A DNA stretch of 64,000 nt from Algoriphagus sp. AK58 (GCF_014324365.1 NZ_QEIG01000002.1:159354-223353); one strand, 5' to 3'; shown: positions 7,907 through 16,877, numbered from the stretch's first letter. Notes: generated by a model from the sequence alone, not told the origin. Translations and numbers: made by a program.

Positions 7907-9490
7907 TTAATTCAATCCTACGGCCTTGGCAGCATTGACAAAGCCATGTCCGTAGATTTCATCCTGACCTGGCTTGCCCAAATCGGTAGCGGATTGGATC
8001 ATTCGGGTCTTCACCTGTGCAGGGGTCATAGATCCTCCATTGGCTTGGATCATCAAGGCCGCTACTCCGGCAGCAGCAGGTGCCGCCATGGAAGTGCCTT
8101 GTGCCCATGAGTAGGATGAATTGCTTGTTCCTGTTCCTCTTGAGCAACTTAAGACTTGATCAAATACTGCACAGGTGTTAATAATAGATCTCCTTGTACC
8201 AACTAGGCTACAAGGAGAAAAATTGCCTTCAATTACTGCCAATCCTGCATTTCCTCCCGGTGCTGCAAAATCTAGCAGGGATTTCCCATGGTCAGAATAA
8301 TAAGCAAGCTGAGAGAAATTGGTATTTCCTAATACCCATCCCATAGGTCCGGTAGAGCTGATAGAAAGCACGTGTCTGTTTTCTGCCGGAAGCTTATACA
8401 ACTCTTTGGCATTATCGTAGTTGGTACCACCATTTCCAGCTGAAGCAATCACGGTCACTCCATTTTGGAATGCAAATAACGTGGCACGGTCATATATTTT
8501 TTGGAGATCTCGGAAGGCTTCTCTGAATCCTTCTTCCTGCCAGTTGTTTCGGTAGTCGATGGTAGCGCCTAAGCTCATGTTGATGATCTGAGCACCGGCG
8601 CCTCCTTGGGACTGTGGAGTGGCCGCATAAAGGATGCCATCCAAAATCCACTCAAAAGCACCAGAACCTGAATGAAGTGACTTTACTCCGATAATAGTGG
8701 CCTTGGGAGCAATACCCACAATGCCTACCCCTGAAGCTGCCACAATTCCTGCCACATGGGTACCGTGCCAGAAGGTGCCTGTATCAAAATTGAAAGGAAA
8801 GCCAGGAACAGTAGAAACAGAACTAGCTACGTCAAAATTGGCTACTAAGTCTTGGTGCGTGTTTCGGAAACCACCGTCAATCACAGCCACTCGTACTCCT
8901 TCACCGGTAAAGCCATTATCCCAAGCTTTTGGTGCATCGATGGAGGCAGGAGCCCACTGAAATCCGTCGAAAATTGCACTTCTATAATTAAACGGAGTGC
9001 CGGACGCCGGAGCCATTCTTGCCGAAACAGCATCTGCAGCCGCTTCGATCATGTTTTCTTCACCAAGGGAAGTTGGCTCCTGAGTGTATTGAAGGACAAT
9101 ATCCGGGGTGATGGATTCGATCCCATTGATGGATTGGGCATTGGTGAAAAAGTCACCTGATCTCGAAACGGCCACTGCCACCCCGATTTCAGGATAGGTT
9201 TTTACGATTTCGCCTCCTGCTTGCGCAATACTGCGCGCCAGGTTGGCAGGAAGGTTGGGGCCTTTGCTCAGGATAAAGAATCTCCCGGTGAAATCTCCCT
9301 GTCTGAGGTTGGAGAAATCGGTCACTTCGGGAAGTTCGCTGAGATTGAAGCCTCCGAATTTGTTTTTGTTTTCGAGAGCTACTTCGTTTACGGGTTGTTC
9401 TACCTGCATCAGGCTGCTCTCACATCCTGCAAACAGTAAACTGGCGGCTACGGCCACCAATGAAAATTTGGGTTTTTTAAACTGCGTCAT
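7907..9490 (-). CDS. S8 family (subtilisin-like) serine peptidase lipoprotein
   Basis: This is an exported subtilase, probably anchored in the outer membrane. The signal peptide ends in LLFAGC (lipidated Cys23). Residues about 68-135 resemble an inhibitor-I9-type prodomain (GRFFILSKG to ITPDIVLQY). The catalytic triad is complete: Asp205 in VAVIDGG, His242 in HGTHVAG and Ser467 in GTSMAAP, with the oxyanion Asn353 in ASAGNGG. Its length (527) suits a prodomain plus a catalytic domain, and no C-terminal sorting domain is seen. It sits between two related lipoprotein genes on the same strand but has its own terminator, so it is probably a separate transcription unit. Substrate unknown; neighbouring lipoproteins are possible targets by context only. 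Confidence 0.93.
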   Translation of the reverse strand: MTQFKKPKFSLVAVAASLLFAGCESSLMQVEQPVNEVALENKNKFGGFNLSELPEVTDFSNLRQGDFTGRFFILSKGPNLPANLARSIAQAGGEIVKTYPEIGVAVAVSRSGDFFTNAQSINGIESITPDIVLQYTQEPTSLGEENMIEAAADAVSARMAPASGTPFNYRSAIFDGFQWAPASIDAPKAWDNGFTGEGVRVAVIDGGFRNTHQDLVANFDVASSVSTVPGFPFNFDTGTFWHGTHVAGIVAASGVGIVGIAPKATIIGVKSLHSGSGAFEWILDGILYAATPQSQGGAGAQIINMSLGATIDYRNNWQEEGFREAFRDLQKIYDRATLFAFQNGVTVIASAGNGGTNYDNAKELYKLPAENRHVLSISSTGPMGWVLGNTNFSQLAYYSDHGKSLLDFAAPGGNAGLAVIEGNFSPCSLVGTRRSIINTCAVFDQVLSCSRGTGTSNSSYSWAQGTSMAAPAAAGVAALMIQANGGSMTPAQVKTRMIQSATDLGKPGQDEIYGHGFVNAAKAVGLN

Positions 9491-9770
9491 GTTGGTTTGT
9501 TAAAAGTGTGAAAAGGGTTGTGGGGTTAATTTTTGTTGGTGTTTTCTGGTAGGGTTAAGATTTAATTTGGTTTTAAGGGTAACTTTTGATCTGCCAGAAA
9601 TATAGTTTATAGTTTTCAATTAGTTAATTAAAAGATTTTATAAAGGTATCAACTGCAAATTATGTTTTATAGATGGGCTATTTTCAGCAATTAACTTCGT
9701 AAAAGAGGACATTCATTTTGTTTGGCTAGAAGAAGTAGGCTTTTTATCTGAGGGGAAAGAGAGTCGGATC
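9491..9770. other. AT-rich upstream region of the subtilase gene
   Basis: No coding sequence. It presumably carries the subtilase promoter, and a CAGAAATA at about 9595 is one mismatch from the minus-strand -7 pattern CAAANNTA. Confidence 0.3.
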
Positions 9771-9771
9771 T

Positions 9772-10126
9772 GGGGCTAAAGCCCCTGTCTGGGATGGATG
9801 ATCTTTTCGGAACGGGCTAAAGCCACGTTCCTATTCAAAGTCATTAGATCCCTATCGGGTGTAGTAGGGATATGGTCAGGATCCCGTGTAGGGTGAAGTT
9901 ACAAACTTCACCCAGCGCCCACCTGAACCTAAAAGCTTGAGACGCAATCTAAACTTAGAGGGGGGAATAGGTTTTTCTGATAAATCGGATTTATTAGAAA
10001 AACGACGGTGAAGCCGTCGAACCTCTGAATAGCCCTAGGTGTGGTCGGTGAGCGAAGTCGAATTGTAACCTAGGGAAAAATGGATGTTTGTTTGTTCAAT
10101 TTTGACAACCCCGAGGCGGGTTGAAC
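9772..10126. repeat. Array of consecutive DNA hairpins (REP/BIME-like)
   Basis: In about 350 bases I find seven inverted repeats with little between them: 9772-9776/9781-9785 (GGGGC-TAAA-GCCCC), 9809-9818/9821-9831 (GGCT core, one bulge), 9891-9900/9904-9913 (10 bp perfect), 9971-9984/9990-10003 (14 bp with one G-T), 10003-10008/10014-10019, 10033-10040/10068-10075, and 10094-10099 with 10121-10126 enclosing 10106-10111/10118-10123. The first two share the CTAAAGCC core. No reading frame crosses the area. It looks like a cluster of different short palindromic elements. Confidence 0.65.
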
Positions 10127-10205
10127 TTTTCCTAACCTAGTAAAAAGTGAACACCTAAAGATATCCCATAGCCAGAAAAGGAAAAGCATTACCAAAAAGA
10201 AAGGC

Positions 10206-10234
10206 AAAAAAAATCCCCCGAGGTGGTCGGGGGA
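10206..10234 (-). terminator. Intrinsic terminator of the 10258-11226 lipoprotein gene
   Basis: An 8-bp stem (10214-10221 with 10227-10234), 5-base loop, and eight T on the minus strand. The stem and T tail are almost identical to the terminator at 6534-6564. Confidence 0.88.
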
Positions 10235-10257
10235 TTCCTAAAAGGTGAGTCAAATGA

Positions 10258-11226
10258 TTAATTATTACATTTAATGGAGATAGGTCCGCCGAGTTGATTA
10301 CCTTTTCCTTTCACATTGAATACCGTGACTAACATAGCATTTGGATTCTTCTTGTTTTCTTGATCGATATCATCACAGTTTGGAAGGAATCCGATTTTGA
10401 AAGTAATAGGAATACATTTGGTAATTACACCATCCCATCTAAGGACATTCTCTTTTTCCTCTCCAAATCCAGTGTATATTTTGCCGTCGAAAGACTTATA
10501 TCCTAAGATTTGAGGAGTCGTTAACTGGATTTCCCAATTTTCTCCGTTTGGAATGTCCGTATCACTAACTAATGTGAATTCATAAACATGATATCCTTCT
10601 CCATCTACTTCTTTAAATACTTTTGTTAGAGAAATTTCACATTCTTCTTCTTCTACTACACACACGGGAACAAGATCATAGGAGGTTTCTATTTTCATAT
10701 ATTGACCTGTTCCTGTACCTGAACTATTTACTCTTCTAATTTCGATCGTTGCATTAACCTCTTGGCATGCTGTCCAATCTTCACCAAAAACTCCTAATGG
10801 GATTGAGTAAACTAAAGGTTCTGCAGAAGGAGTGTTGTTGGAGTAAATGTTTGTACCATTAAATGTTACTCTTCTTAAATCTGAACCAGTAGAACTAGTT
10901 ATGGAATAAACAATGTGGGTTGGGGTATTATAAATCTCAACATTTGCTGATCCTTGGTTGGAAGTGTAATCACCGGATGCAGATTTTTTATACCAAGTTA
11001 AAGGGTCTTCCGTGATACAATCAGCAGCGGTTCTATCCTCACATTCTACATATGCCTTAGTATTCTCACCACCCATTCCAAAAGGATCCAACTTGAATCC
11101 ACCCTTTTCAGCTGCTGCCTGCTCGTTCATCAAGTCAGCTGTCTCATAGGTAGCCGTCTGGCTACAAGCACCTAGAATCAACCCCGCCAGGGCCAATCCC
11201 AAAAGATTTGTTTTAAAAGTTCGCAT
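10258..11226 (-). CDS. Modular secreted lipoprotein, paralogue of 6587-7558
   Basis: This is a 322-residue unrecognised lipoprotein with lipobox LGAC (Cys21) followed by SQTATYETAD, shared with the other copy. The middle region (about 90-190) has ANVEIYNTP, an RR..(F)NGT segment and an aromatic-Pro-rich stretch in the same order as the paralogue, then an acidic hinge VVEEEECE. The C-terminal domain (about 200-322) differs from that of the paralogue and looks beta-rich; it lacks the His/Glu linker. The shared export sequence and middle domain with an exchanged C-terminus suggest a modular surface protein family. Role not known. Confidence 0.7.
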   Translation of the reverse strand: MRTFKTNLLGLALAGLILGACSQTATYETADLMNEQAAAEKGGFKLDPFGMGGENTKAYVECEDRTAADCITEDPLTWYKKSASGDYTSNQGSANVEIYNTPTHIVYSITSSTGSDLRRVTFNGTNIYSNNTPSAEPLVYSIPLGVFGEDWTACQEVNATIEIRRVNSSGTGTGQYMKIETSYDLVPVCVVEEEECEISLTKVFKEVDGEGYHVYEFTLVSDTDIPNGENWEIQLTTPQILGYKSFDGKIYTGFGEEKENVLRWDGVITKCIPITFKIGFLPNCDDIDQENKKNPNAMLVTVFNVKGKGNQLGGPISIKCNN

Positions 11227-11513
11227 AAACTGTTTGGTTTTTATTTTGTGTCAATATAAATGCATTTCGTTTTAATATAAAAGCATTTCATATAAAAAAG
11301 TGAAAAAAAATTTAACAAAACGTACAAAAACCGAAATAAACGGAAGTTTAGGTCTTTTCGCTGTATTTTTTTCATCTAAGTTTATTATCAGGGGATTGCA
11401 TCGGGCATTGGGAGGAAAACTGGATAGTAACCGGGGAGATATTCCAATTTTTTGAACTCCTTATTTGAACATTTCTGCCCAAAATCCTGATCTTACTTTA
11501 TCATATTGCCCCC
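11227..11513. other. Divergent promoter region, lipoprotein and crtD
   Basis: An AT-rich stretch between divergent genes. Two imperfect direct copies of AATATAAA(T/A)GCATTTC lie at about 11253-11290, close to the lipoprotein start, and could be a regulatory site. No gene is seen. Confidence 0.35.
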
Positions 11514-12977
11514 ATGAAAACCGCCCTCATCGTAGGTTCCGGAATCGCCGGAATCGCTGCTTCCATCCGAATGGCCCTGAAGGGTTACCAAGTCCAAGTC
11601 TTCGAAGCCAATGCCTACCCCGGAGGCAAGCTTTCGGAAATCGAGATCCAAGGCTTCCGTTTCGACGCCGGCCCTTCACTCTTTACCCTTCCCGATCAGG
11701 TAGAGGAGTTGTTTCGCTTGGCAGGAAAAGACCCGAAGGAGTATTTTGAGTACCTGAAGCTGGATGTGGCCTGTCATTACTTCTGGGAAGACGGAAAGCA
11801 GATCAAGGCTTGGTCAGATCAGGACCGCTTTGCCGATGAAGTGGAGACCAAGCTGGGTGAACCGGGAAAACATGTCCGTGAAGCCTTGAAGCGATCGGCC
11901 TTTATCTACGATCATTTGGCCCCGCTCTTTATGCATCGCTCACTGCATCAGTTGGGTACATGGATCGGTCCCCAAGCTCTGAAGTCTTATCTCAAAATGG
12001 GGAAGCTGGGCATCTTCTCCACCATGAACAAGGCCAATGAGGAGCTCTTTTCTAATCCAAAAATGGTACAGCTGTTCAACCGATACGCCACGTACAACGG
12101 TTCGGACCCGTATCAGACTCCCGCCACACTGAATATCATCCCTCACCTGGAGTTTAACATCGGTGCCTTTTTCCCCAAAAAAGGCATGCATGACATCACG
12201 CTCAGCCTCTATCGTCTGGCGCTTTCCCTGGGAGTAACGTATCATTTCAATTCTCCTGTGGAAGAGATTTTGGTGGAAAGAGGCAAAGCCATTGGTGTCC
12301 AAGTGAAGGGAAAAGCGGTCCGCGGAGAAGTGGTGATCAACAACATGGACATGGTCAATGCCTACAAGACCATTCTAAAAAAGCAAAAGCAGCCCAAAAA
12401 GCTTCTCGAGCAGCCCAAATCCAGTTCGGCGCTAATCTTTTACTGGGGGATCAAAAAAGTATTTCCAGAGCTGGACCTGCACAACATTCTCTTCTCGGAC
12501 GATTACCGAACCGAGTTTGAGCATATTTTCAAAAAGGGAAGCATCTATCACGATCCCACGGTTTACATCAATATTACCTCAGTGTATAAGAATGACGATG
12601 CGCCTCCGGGAAGCATGAACTGGTTTACCATGATCAATGTACCCAACAATCAGGGACAGGATTGGGATCAGCTTATCGAGGAAGCAAGAAAAAACATCAT
12701 CGCCAAGGTCAACCGAATCCTGAAAACGGACCTGGAATCCCTAATTGAGGTAGAGGAGATTCTCGAGCCACGCACCATTGAATCCAGGACTTCCTCAGCT
12801 CAGGGAGCTCTCTACGGCAACAGCTCCAACAATAAATTTGCAGCCTTCCTGCGTCACGCCAATTTTTCTTCTGACATCAAAAATCTGTACTTCTGCGGAG
12901 GCAGTGTGCACCCCGGAGGAGGGATTCCGCTGTCCTTGCTATCGGCAAAGATCATGACGGAGATGGTGGGAGGTTAG
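11514..12977 (+). CDS. crtD: Phytoene desaturase family; likely 1-hydroxycarotenoid 3,4-desaturase
   Basis: This is an FAD-dependent carotenoid desaturase acting on membrane-bound carotene intermediates. The N-terminal dinucleotide-binding motif is VGSGIAGIAA, followed by FEANAYPGGK and FDAGPSLFTLP; the C-terminal FAD segment is YFCGGSVHPGGGIPLSLLS. The combination of DAGPSLFTLP with FNRYATYNGSDPYQTPATLN resembles the CrtD-like desaturases of Bacteroidota more than CrtI. The 487 residues are normal. No other carotenoid genes (crtB, crtI, crtY, crtZ) are nearby, so the pathway must be encoded elsewhere. CrtI or CrtN activity cannot be ruled out. Confidence 0.8.
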   Translation: MKTALIVGSGIAGIAASIRMALKGYQVQVFEANAYPGGKLSEIEIQGFRFDAGPSLFTLPDQVEELFRLAGKDPKEYFEYLKLDVACHYFWEDGKQIKAWSDQDRFADEVETKLGEPGKHVREALKRSAFIYDHLAPLFMHRSLHQLGTWIGPQALKSYLKMGKLGIFSTMNKANEELFSNPKMVQLFNRYATYNGSDPYQTPATLNIIPHLEFNIGAFFPKKGMHDITLSLYRLALSLGVTYHFNSPVEEILVERGKAIGVQVKGKAVRGEVVINNMDMVNAYKTILKKQKQPKKLLEQPKSSSALIFYWGIKKVFPELDLHNILFSDDYRTEFEHIFKKGSIYHDPTVYINITSVYKNDDAPPGSMNWFTMINVPNNQGQDWDQLIEEARKNIIAKVNRILKTDLESLIEVEEILEPRTIESRTSSAQGALYGNSSNNKFAAFLRHANFSSDIKNLYFCGGSVHPGGGIPLSLLSAKIMTEMVGG

Positions 12978-13064
12978 GAAACAAGCGTTCAGTAGGTAGT
13001 CTCAGTGATCAGTGTTCAATTACTGCTTACTGAGACTGTTTATTGACCACTAAGTTCTACACTG

Positions 13065-13100
13065 AAAAAGCCATCCAAAATCGCTTCTGGATGGCTTTTT
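13065..13100. terminator. Bidirectional terminator between crtD and ndk
   Basis: A perfect 12-bp stem (13065-13076 with 13089-13100) with A and T runs on both sides, lying between convergent genes. It can serve both strands. Confidence 0.88.
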
Positions 13101-13119
13101 CTTGAGTTTTTTAGGGCGT

Positions 13120-13542
13120 TCAGATCACGCGCTCGTACTGATTGAAGAAGAAGCTGCCTTCGATCGCGGCATTTTCGTCAGAATCAGATCCATGTACGGC
13201 GTTGGCCTCGATGGATTTTGCGAAGATTTTTCGGATAGTTCCTTCAGCAGCGTTTGCCGGATTGGTCGCACCGATCAGAGTACGGAAGTCTTCTACGGCA
13301 TTGTCTTTTTCCAAAATAGCCGCTACGATAGGACCTGAAGACATGTATTTGCAAAGGTCCGCGTAGAAAGGTCTCTCGCTGTGCACTGCATAAAACTTGC
13401 CAGCCAGCTCTGGAGTCAATCGGGTAGCTTTCATAGCCACGATTTTGAAGCCTGCTTCTTCGATCATTTTCAGGATTGCGCCTGAGTTGCCAGCTTCAAA
13501 AGCATCCGGCTTGATCATGGTGAATGTTCTGTTTCCTGCCAT
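13120..13542 (-). CDS. ndk: Nucleoside diphosphate kinase
   Basis: This enzyme transfers the gamma phosphate from ATP to other nucleoside diphosphates through a phosphohistidine, keeping NTP and dNTP pools balanced. The active-site motif NAVHGSDS gives catalytic His117, and the N-terminal [10 protein letters not shown] and the SGP...LEKDNAV stretches are typical. The 140-residue length is standard. A TATTTTTG -7-like element lies 34 bases before the start. It is monocistronic and shares a bidirectional terminator with crtD. Confidence 0.96.
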   Translation of the reverse strand: MAGNRTFTMIKPDAFEAGNSGAILKMIEEAGFKIVAMKATRLTPELAGKFYAVHSERPFYADLCKYMSSGPIVAAILEKDNAVEDFRTLIGATNPANAAEGTIRKIFAKSIEANAVHGSDSDENAAIEGSFFFNQYERVI

Positions 13543-13575
13543 GGGATTGGGATTTGCATTGGTTTATTTCGGCCG

Positions 13576-13583
13576 CAAAAATA
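13576..13583 (-). promoter_or_regulatory. Candidate -7 element of ndk
   Basis: Reads TATTTTTG on the minus strand and fits the Bacteroidota primary-sigma consensus TAnnTTTG, 34 bases upstream of the ndk ATG. No clear TTG -33 element at normal spacing was found. Confidence 0.45.
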
Positions 13584-13728
13584 GCAGATTTCGGCTTAGT
13601 ATCGCCTATGCTTTCGAGAATTCTCGGCTAGGCGCTTCATTATCAGTCTCCTTCATACTTTGGGATTTCTGGAAAATTTACTGACATTTGCAGCCTACTG
13701 GAGCCAGATGTGCCGCTGAATCGATCTA

Positions 13729-14763
13729 ATGGAAGCTTTAGCTACGTTTAAAAAAGAACTTTCCTCACCCAAGAAAATATTCATTACCACTCACGTGAAG
13801 CCCGATGCCGATGCTTTGGGTTCCTCCTTAGGTCTGGCTAATTATCTGATCAAAAAAGGACATGACGTGACCGTGGTGACTCCTACGGATTATCCTTATT
13901 TCCTCACTTGGATGAAAGGAAACGATTCGGTGTTGGATTTTTCGTTGGAAAAAGATAAGACCCTTGCCGTCTCAAAGCTGGAGGAAGCGGAAATGATTTT
14001 CTGTCTTGACTTTTCGGTTTTGAACCGTGTGAATGAGCTGGGGGAAATGATCCGAAAGTCCAAAGCCTATGTAGTCAATATCGACCACCATCAGGACCCG
14101 GAAGATTTTGCGGACTTCCGTTTTTGGAGCACCAAGGCCGCAGCCACCTGCGAGCTCGTCTATGAGTTGATCGTAGAACTGGGAGACAAAGCCCTAATTG
14201 ACAAGGATATTGCGGAGTGTCTCTATGCAGGCATTATGACAGATACAGGGGGTTTTCGTCATCCTAATACAACCAAAAATGTGCATTTGGTTGTCGCTGA
14301 ACTCCTGGACTTTGGGGCAGATACCGCCCAAATTTCCAACTTGATTTACGATTCCAATTCCGTCAATCGTCTGAAATTTATCGGATTTGCCATCACGAGA
14401 CGACTGGTGGTAAGGGAGGACTTGCACACCGCATACTTTGTCATAAGCAAAAAAGATCTTAAAAAATATCAAAGCCAAACCGGAGATACCGAAGGTTTGG
14501 TCAATTATGCCCTATCTTTGGACGGGATCAAGCTTGCCGCTTTGTTTTCCGAGCGCGAAGACGGGATTAAAATTTCTTTCCGGTCCAGCAGCGATGTAGC
14601 GGTTAATAAGTTTGCCGCGTCTTACTTCAACGGAGGTGGACATAAAAATGCTGCCGGAGGAAAATCTGCCCAAAGTCTGAAAGATACCGTCGAGCGTTTT
14701 GAATCGCTGGTCGAAAAATGCCAAGAGGAGCTGTTTCATCCTGAAACTGTCACGGCAGGTTAA
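13729..14763 (+). CDS. nrnA: DHH/DHHA1 phosphoesterase (NrnA: nanoRNase / pAp phosphatase)
   Basis: NrnA-type proteins degrade 2-5 nt RNAs and dephosphorylate 3'-phosphoadenosine 5'-phosphate in the cytosol. The DHH domain shows HVKPDADALGSSLGL (motif I, near residue 22), a CLDFS segment (motif II) and VNIDHHQDP (motif III), followed by TDTGGFRHPN. The C-terminal DHHA1 domain has the RNA-binding YFNGGGHKNAAGG. The 344 residues match NrnA. Three FKBP-type lipoprotein genes follow in the same direction, the first after 36 bases, so they may be co-transcribed. Confidence 0.92.
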   Translation: MEALATFKKELSSPKKIFITTHVKPDADALGSSLGLANYLIKKGHDVTVVTPTDYPYFLTWMKGNDSVLDFSLEKDKTLAVSKLEEAEMIFCLDFSVLNRVNELGEMIRKSKAYVVNIDHHQDPEDFADFRFWSTKAAATCELVYELIVELGDKALIDKDIAECLYAGIMTDTGGFRHPNTTKNVHLVVAELLDFGADTAQISNLIYDSNSVNRLKFIGFAITRRLVVREDLHTAYFVISKKDLKKYQSQTGDTEGLVNYALSLDGIKLAALFSEREDGIKISFRSSSDVAVNKFAASYFNGGGHKNAAGGKSAQSLKDTVERFESLVEKCQEELFHPETVTAG

Positions 14764-14799
14764 CCCCAAATGCAAACAAATTTGAATTTCACTTATCTT

Positions 14800-15726
14800 A
14801 TGAAAAACACCAAAAGCCTTGTGGCGCTTCTTGCTCTTCTTACTGGGGCAAGTACTATGTCTTCCTGTCAAAAATCCAAAGTGACCGAGAAAGACGGAAT
14901 CGAATACACTTACATCAAAGAAGGTTCTGAAAAAGCTCCAAACGGAGATTTCCTTCTTTACAACTTGGAGATTTCCACAGCCAGCGATTCCGTAATCTAT
15001 AGCACCCTGACTCAACCTTTCCCAGGCTATCTAATGGCCAATGATTCCATCACTCCTCAAAACGGGATGGATGAAATTTTCCTCAATCTTAAAAAAGGAG
15101 ATTCTATCAACTTCGAGGCTCCTGCTAAAATCGTATTCAACGGTAACCAGCCCGCTCCTCTGAAGGAGGATGATGTCATTAAGGTGAAACTTGGAGCTTA
15201 CGACGTCAAGACTGAAGCGGAAATGCAGGCCTTCTACGAAGAAGTCATGAAGAAGGAGCAGGAAAAGAGTGCTGAAAGAGCCAAAGCCCTCTTAGTAGAA
15301 GAAGCTAAAACCATCGAAGCTTATGTGGCTGAGAAAGGGCTGAATGCTCAAAAGACCGAGAACGGACTATACTATGTCATCGAAAAGGAGGGAACAGGGG
15401 ATGCAACTACTCCGGGTACCACCATGTATGTAAACTATGCAGGGTACCTTCTTAACGGAACGTTGTTCGATACCTCTCTACCTGAAATCGCCAAGGCAAA
15501 CAATATCTTTAGTGAAGGACGTCCTTATGAACCACTTCCGGTAAATGTAGGAATGGGTCAGGTGATCCCAGGATGGGATGAAGGTCTTATGCTCCTGAAA
15601 AAAGGATCCAAGGCCAAATTCATTATTCCTTCTCCTTTGGCTTATGGAGAAAACGGTGCCGGAGCCTTGATTCCTGCAAACTCCATTTTGGTGTTTGACG
15701 TAGAAGTCACCGACGTTCAGAAGTAA
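14800..15726 (+). CDS. FKBP-type peptidyl-prolyl isomerase lipoprotein 1
   Basis: This is an exported prolyl isomerase, attached by a lipid to a periplasm-facing membrane. The signal starts at MKNTKSLVALLAL and ends at MSSC; an ATG at 14770 would add ten unhelpful residues, so 14800 is chosen. An N-terminal FKBP-like region without clear active-site residues (about 30-135) and a Lys/Glu-rich linker helix (about 145-180) precede the complete FKBP domain. That domain has VNYAGYLLNGTLFDTS, VIPGWDEGL and a terminal ILVFDVEV strand. A segment reading EIAKANNIF follows the FDTS strand and is shared with the next two genes but not with classical FKBP12. It is first of three tandem paralogues. Confidence 0.88.
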   Translation: MKNTKSLVALLALLTGASTMSSCQKSKVTEKDGIEYTYIKEGSEKAPNGDFLLYNLEISTASDSVIYSTLTQPFPGYLMANDSITPQNGMDEIFLNLKKGDSINFEAPAKIVFNGNQPAPLKEDDVIKVKLGAYDVKTEAEMQAFYEEVMKKEQEKSAERAKALLVEEAKTIEAYVAEKGLNAQKTENGLYYVIEKEGTGDATTPGTTMYVNYAGYLLNGTLFDTSLPEIAKANNIFSEGRPYEPLPVNVGMGQVIPGWDEGLMLLKKGSKAKFIIPSPLAYGENGAGALIPANSILVFDVEVTDVQK

Positions 15727-15764
15727 TTCTGAATACCACGAAACCTATAACTAAACCAAAACAT

Positions 15765-16325
15765 ATGAAGTCCAGACTAATAGCTTTTGCTGCCTTACTG
15801 ATTGGCGCGATTTCAGTAATCTCCTGCATAGATCCTGATCAGACTCAGGAAGTCATCTTGCAAAGAGACAGAGAAGCCATTGAAAAATACCTTCAGGATA
15901 ACCCTATCACCAGCGTGAAGGAATATTCAGAGCCTATTGAAGGATTTTATATGTTTTGGCAAGTTTCGGTAAAGCCCGAAAGAAATGCTCTACTTAGGGG
16001 GGATACAGTAAAGGTAGATTACACCGGAAAGACCCTGAACAATAAAATTTTCGATACTTCCAAAGAGCAGGTAGCTAAGGATAATGGGATTTTCAACTCC
16101 AATCGTGTTTATCAGCCATTGAGATATCCGATCGGCCGTGGATTCACGATAACGGGTTTTGAATTTGCCCTGTCTATGATGCACCCAGGCGAGAAAGCCA
16201 CGGTGGTTTTCCCTTCCAGACTGGGTTATGGGACACAGGCAAGTGGCGACATTCCTGCAAATTCCCCATTAGTATTTGAGTTAGATTTGTTGGAGGTTAA
16301 AAAAGGTCCAAACCTTAATCCATAA
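15765..16325 (+). CDS. FKBP-type peptidyl-prolyl isomerase lipoprotein 2
   Basis: This is a single-domain exported FKBP of 186 residues. The lipoprotein signal is MKSRLIAFAALL to VISC (Cys22). The FKBP core has VDYTGKTLNNKIFDTS, then the shared insertion QVAKDNGIF, and GFTITGFEFAL where classical enzymes have V-I-x-G-W; the active-site Trp is therefore Phe. Its stop codon overlaps the start of the next gene by one base (TAATG), which implies translational coupling. Isomerase activity may be reduced; a chaperone role is possible. Resemblance to gliding lipoprotein GldI is limited to the general FKBP-lipoprotein form. Confidence 0.85.
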   Translation: MKSRLIAFAALLIGAISVISCIDPDQTQEVILQRDREAIEKYLQDNPITSVKEYSEPIEGFYMFWQVSVKPERNALLRGDTVKVDYTGKTLNNKIFDTSKEQVAKDNGIFNSNRVYQPLRYPIGRGFTITGFEFALSMMHPGEKATVVFPSRLGYGTQASGDIPANSPLVFELDLLEVKKGPNLNP

Positions 16326-16873
16326 TGAGAAAACTGATTCCCTTATTTTTTCTTTTAGTCATAGGTCTAGTTTCCTGTGAGCCAAATAATCCTTTTGCTC
16401 AAGGGCCTCCCTATGACTTGGAGGGAAACTTGGCTATTGATCGAAAGAAGATCGATGCTTACCTCGATACAGCCAAGATTGACAGTATCTACCGAATCCA
16501 TGATCCGTCAGGGATTGTGATCATCGTTCAGGAAGAAGGAGTAGGCTCCAGGCCGGTCACCAACACGGTGGTCTACACAGATTACATCGGTAAATTGATG
16601 GAGCTGGGAACAGTCTTTGACACTTCCTATGAGGATGTGGCAAAGGCAAATAACATCTTTGTAGAAGACAGAAAATATTTTCCACTTTCCTTTGTATTAG
16701 GTTCTGCTACCGTGATTCCGGGTTGGGACCTAGCTTTTCGAAGGATACGACCTTCTTCCAAGGCAGTGCTCGTGATTCCCTCCCCTTATGGCTATCGGAG
16801 CCAGTCCAACAATGACCGAATCCCTCCCAACTCCGTCCTGGTTTTTGAGGTGGATTTCTTAGGAATAGATTAA
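16325..16873 (+). CDS. FKBP-type peptidyl-prolyl isomerase lipoprotein 3
   Basis: This is a 182-residue lipoprotein with a signal ending in GLVSC (Cys19). The FKBP domain shows VYTDYIGKLMELGTVFDTS, the insertion DVAKANNIFVEDRKYFPL and an intact VIPGWDLAF. It starts inside the stop codon of the preceding FKBP gene and ends ten bases before a convergent methyltransferase gene. It should act in the periplasm on proline-containing exported proteins, with its two neighbours. Confidence 0.87.
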   Translation: MRKLIPLFFLLVIGLVSCEPNNPFAQGPPYDLEGNLAIDRKKIDAYLDTAKIDSIYRIHDPSGIVIIVQEEGVGSRPVTNTVVYTDYIGKLMELGTVFDTSYEDVAKANNIFVEDRKYFPLSFVLGSATVIPGWDLAFRRIRPSSKAVLVIPSPYGYRSQSNNDRIPPNSVLVFEVDFLGID

Positions 16874-16877
16874 AAAG

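Noticed and set aside
9772..10126. CRISPR array
   Set aside because: The repeats are different inverted repeats, not regularly spaced direct repeats, and no cas genes are near.
15765..16873. gldI assignment for FKBP lipoproteins 2 and 3
   Set aside because: They share only the general FKBP-lipoprotein form with GldI, and the shared insertion suggests another subfamily.
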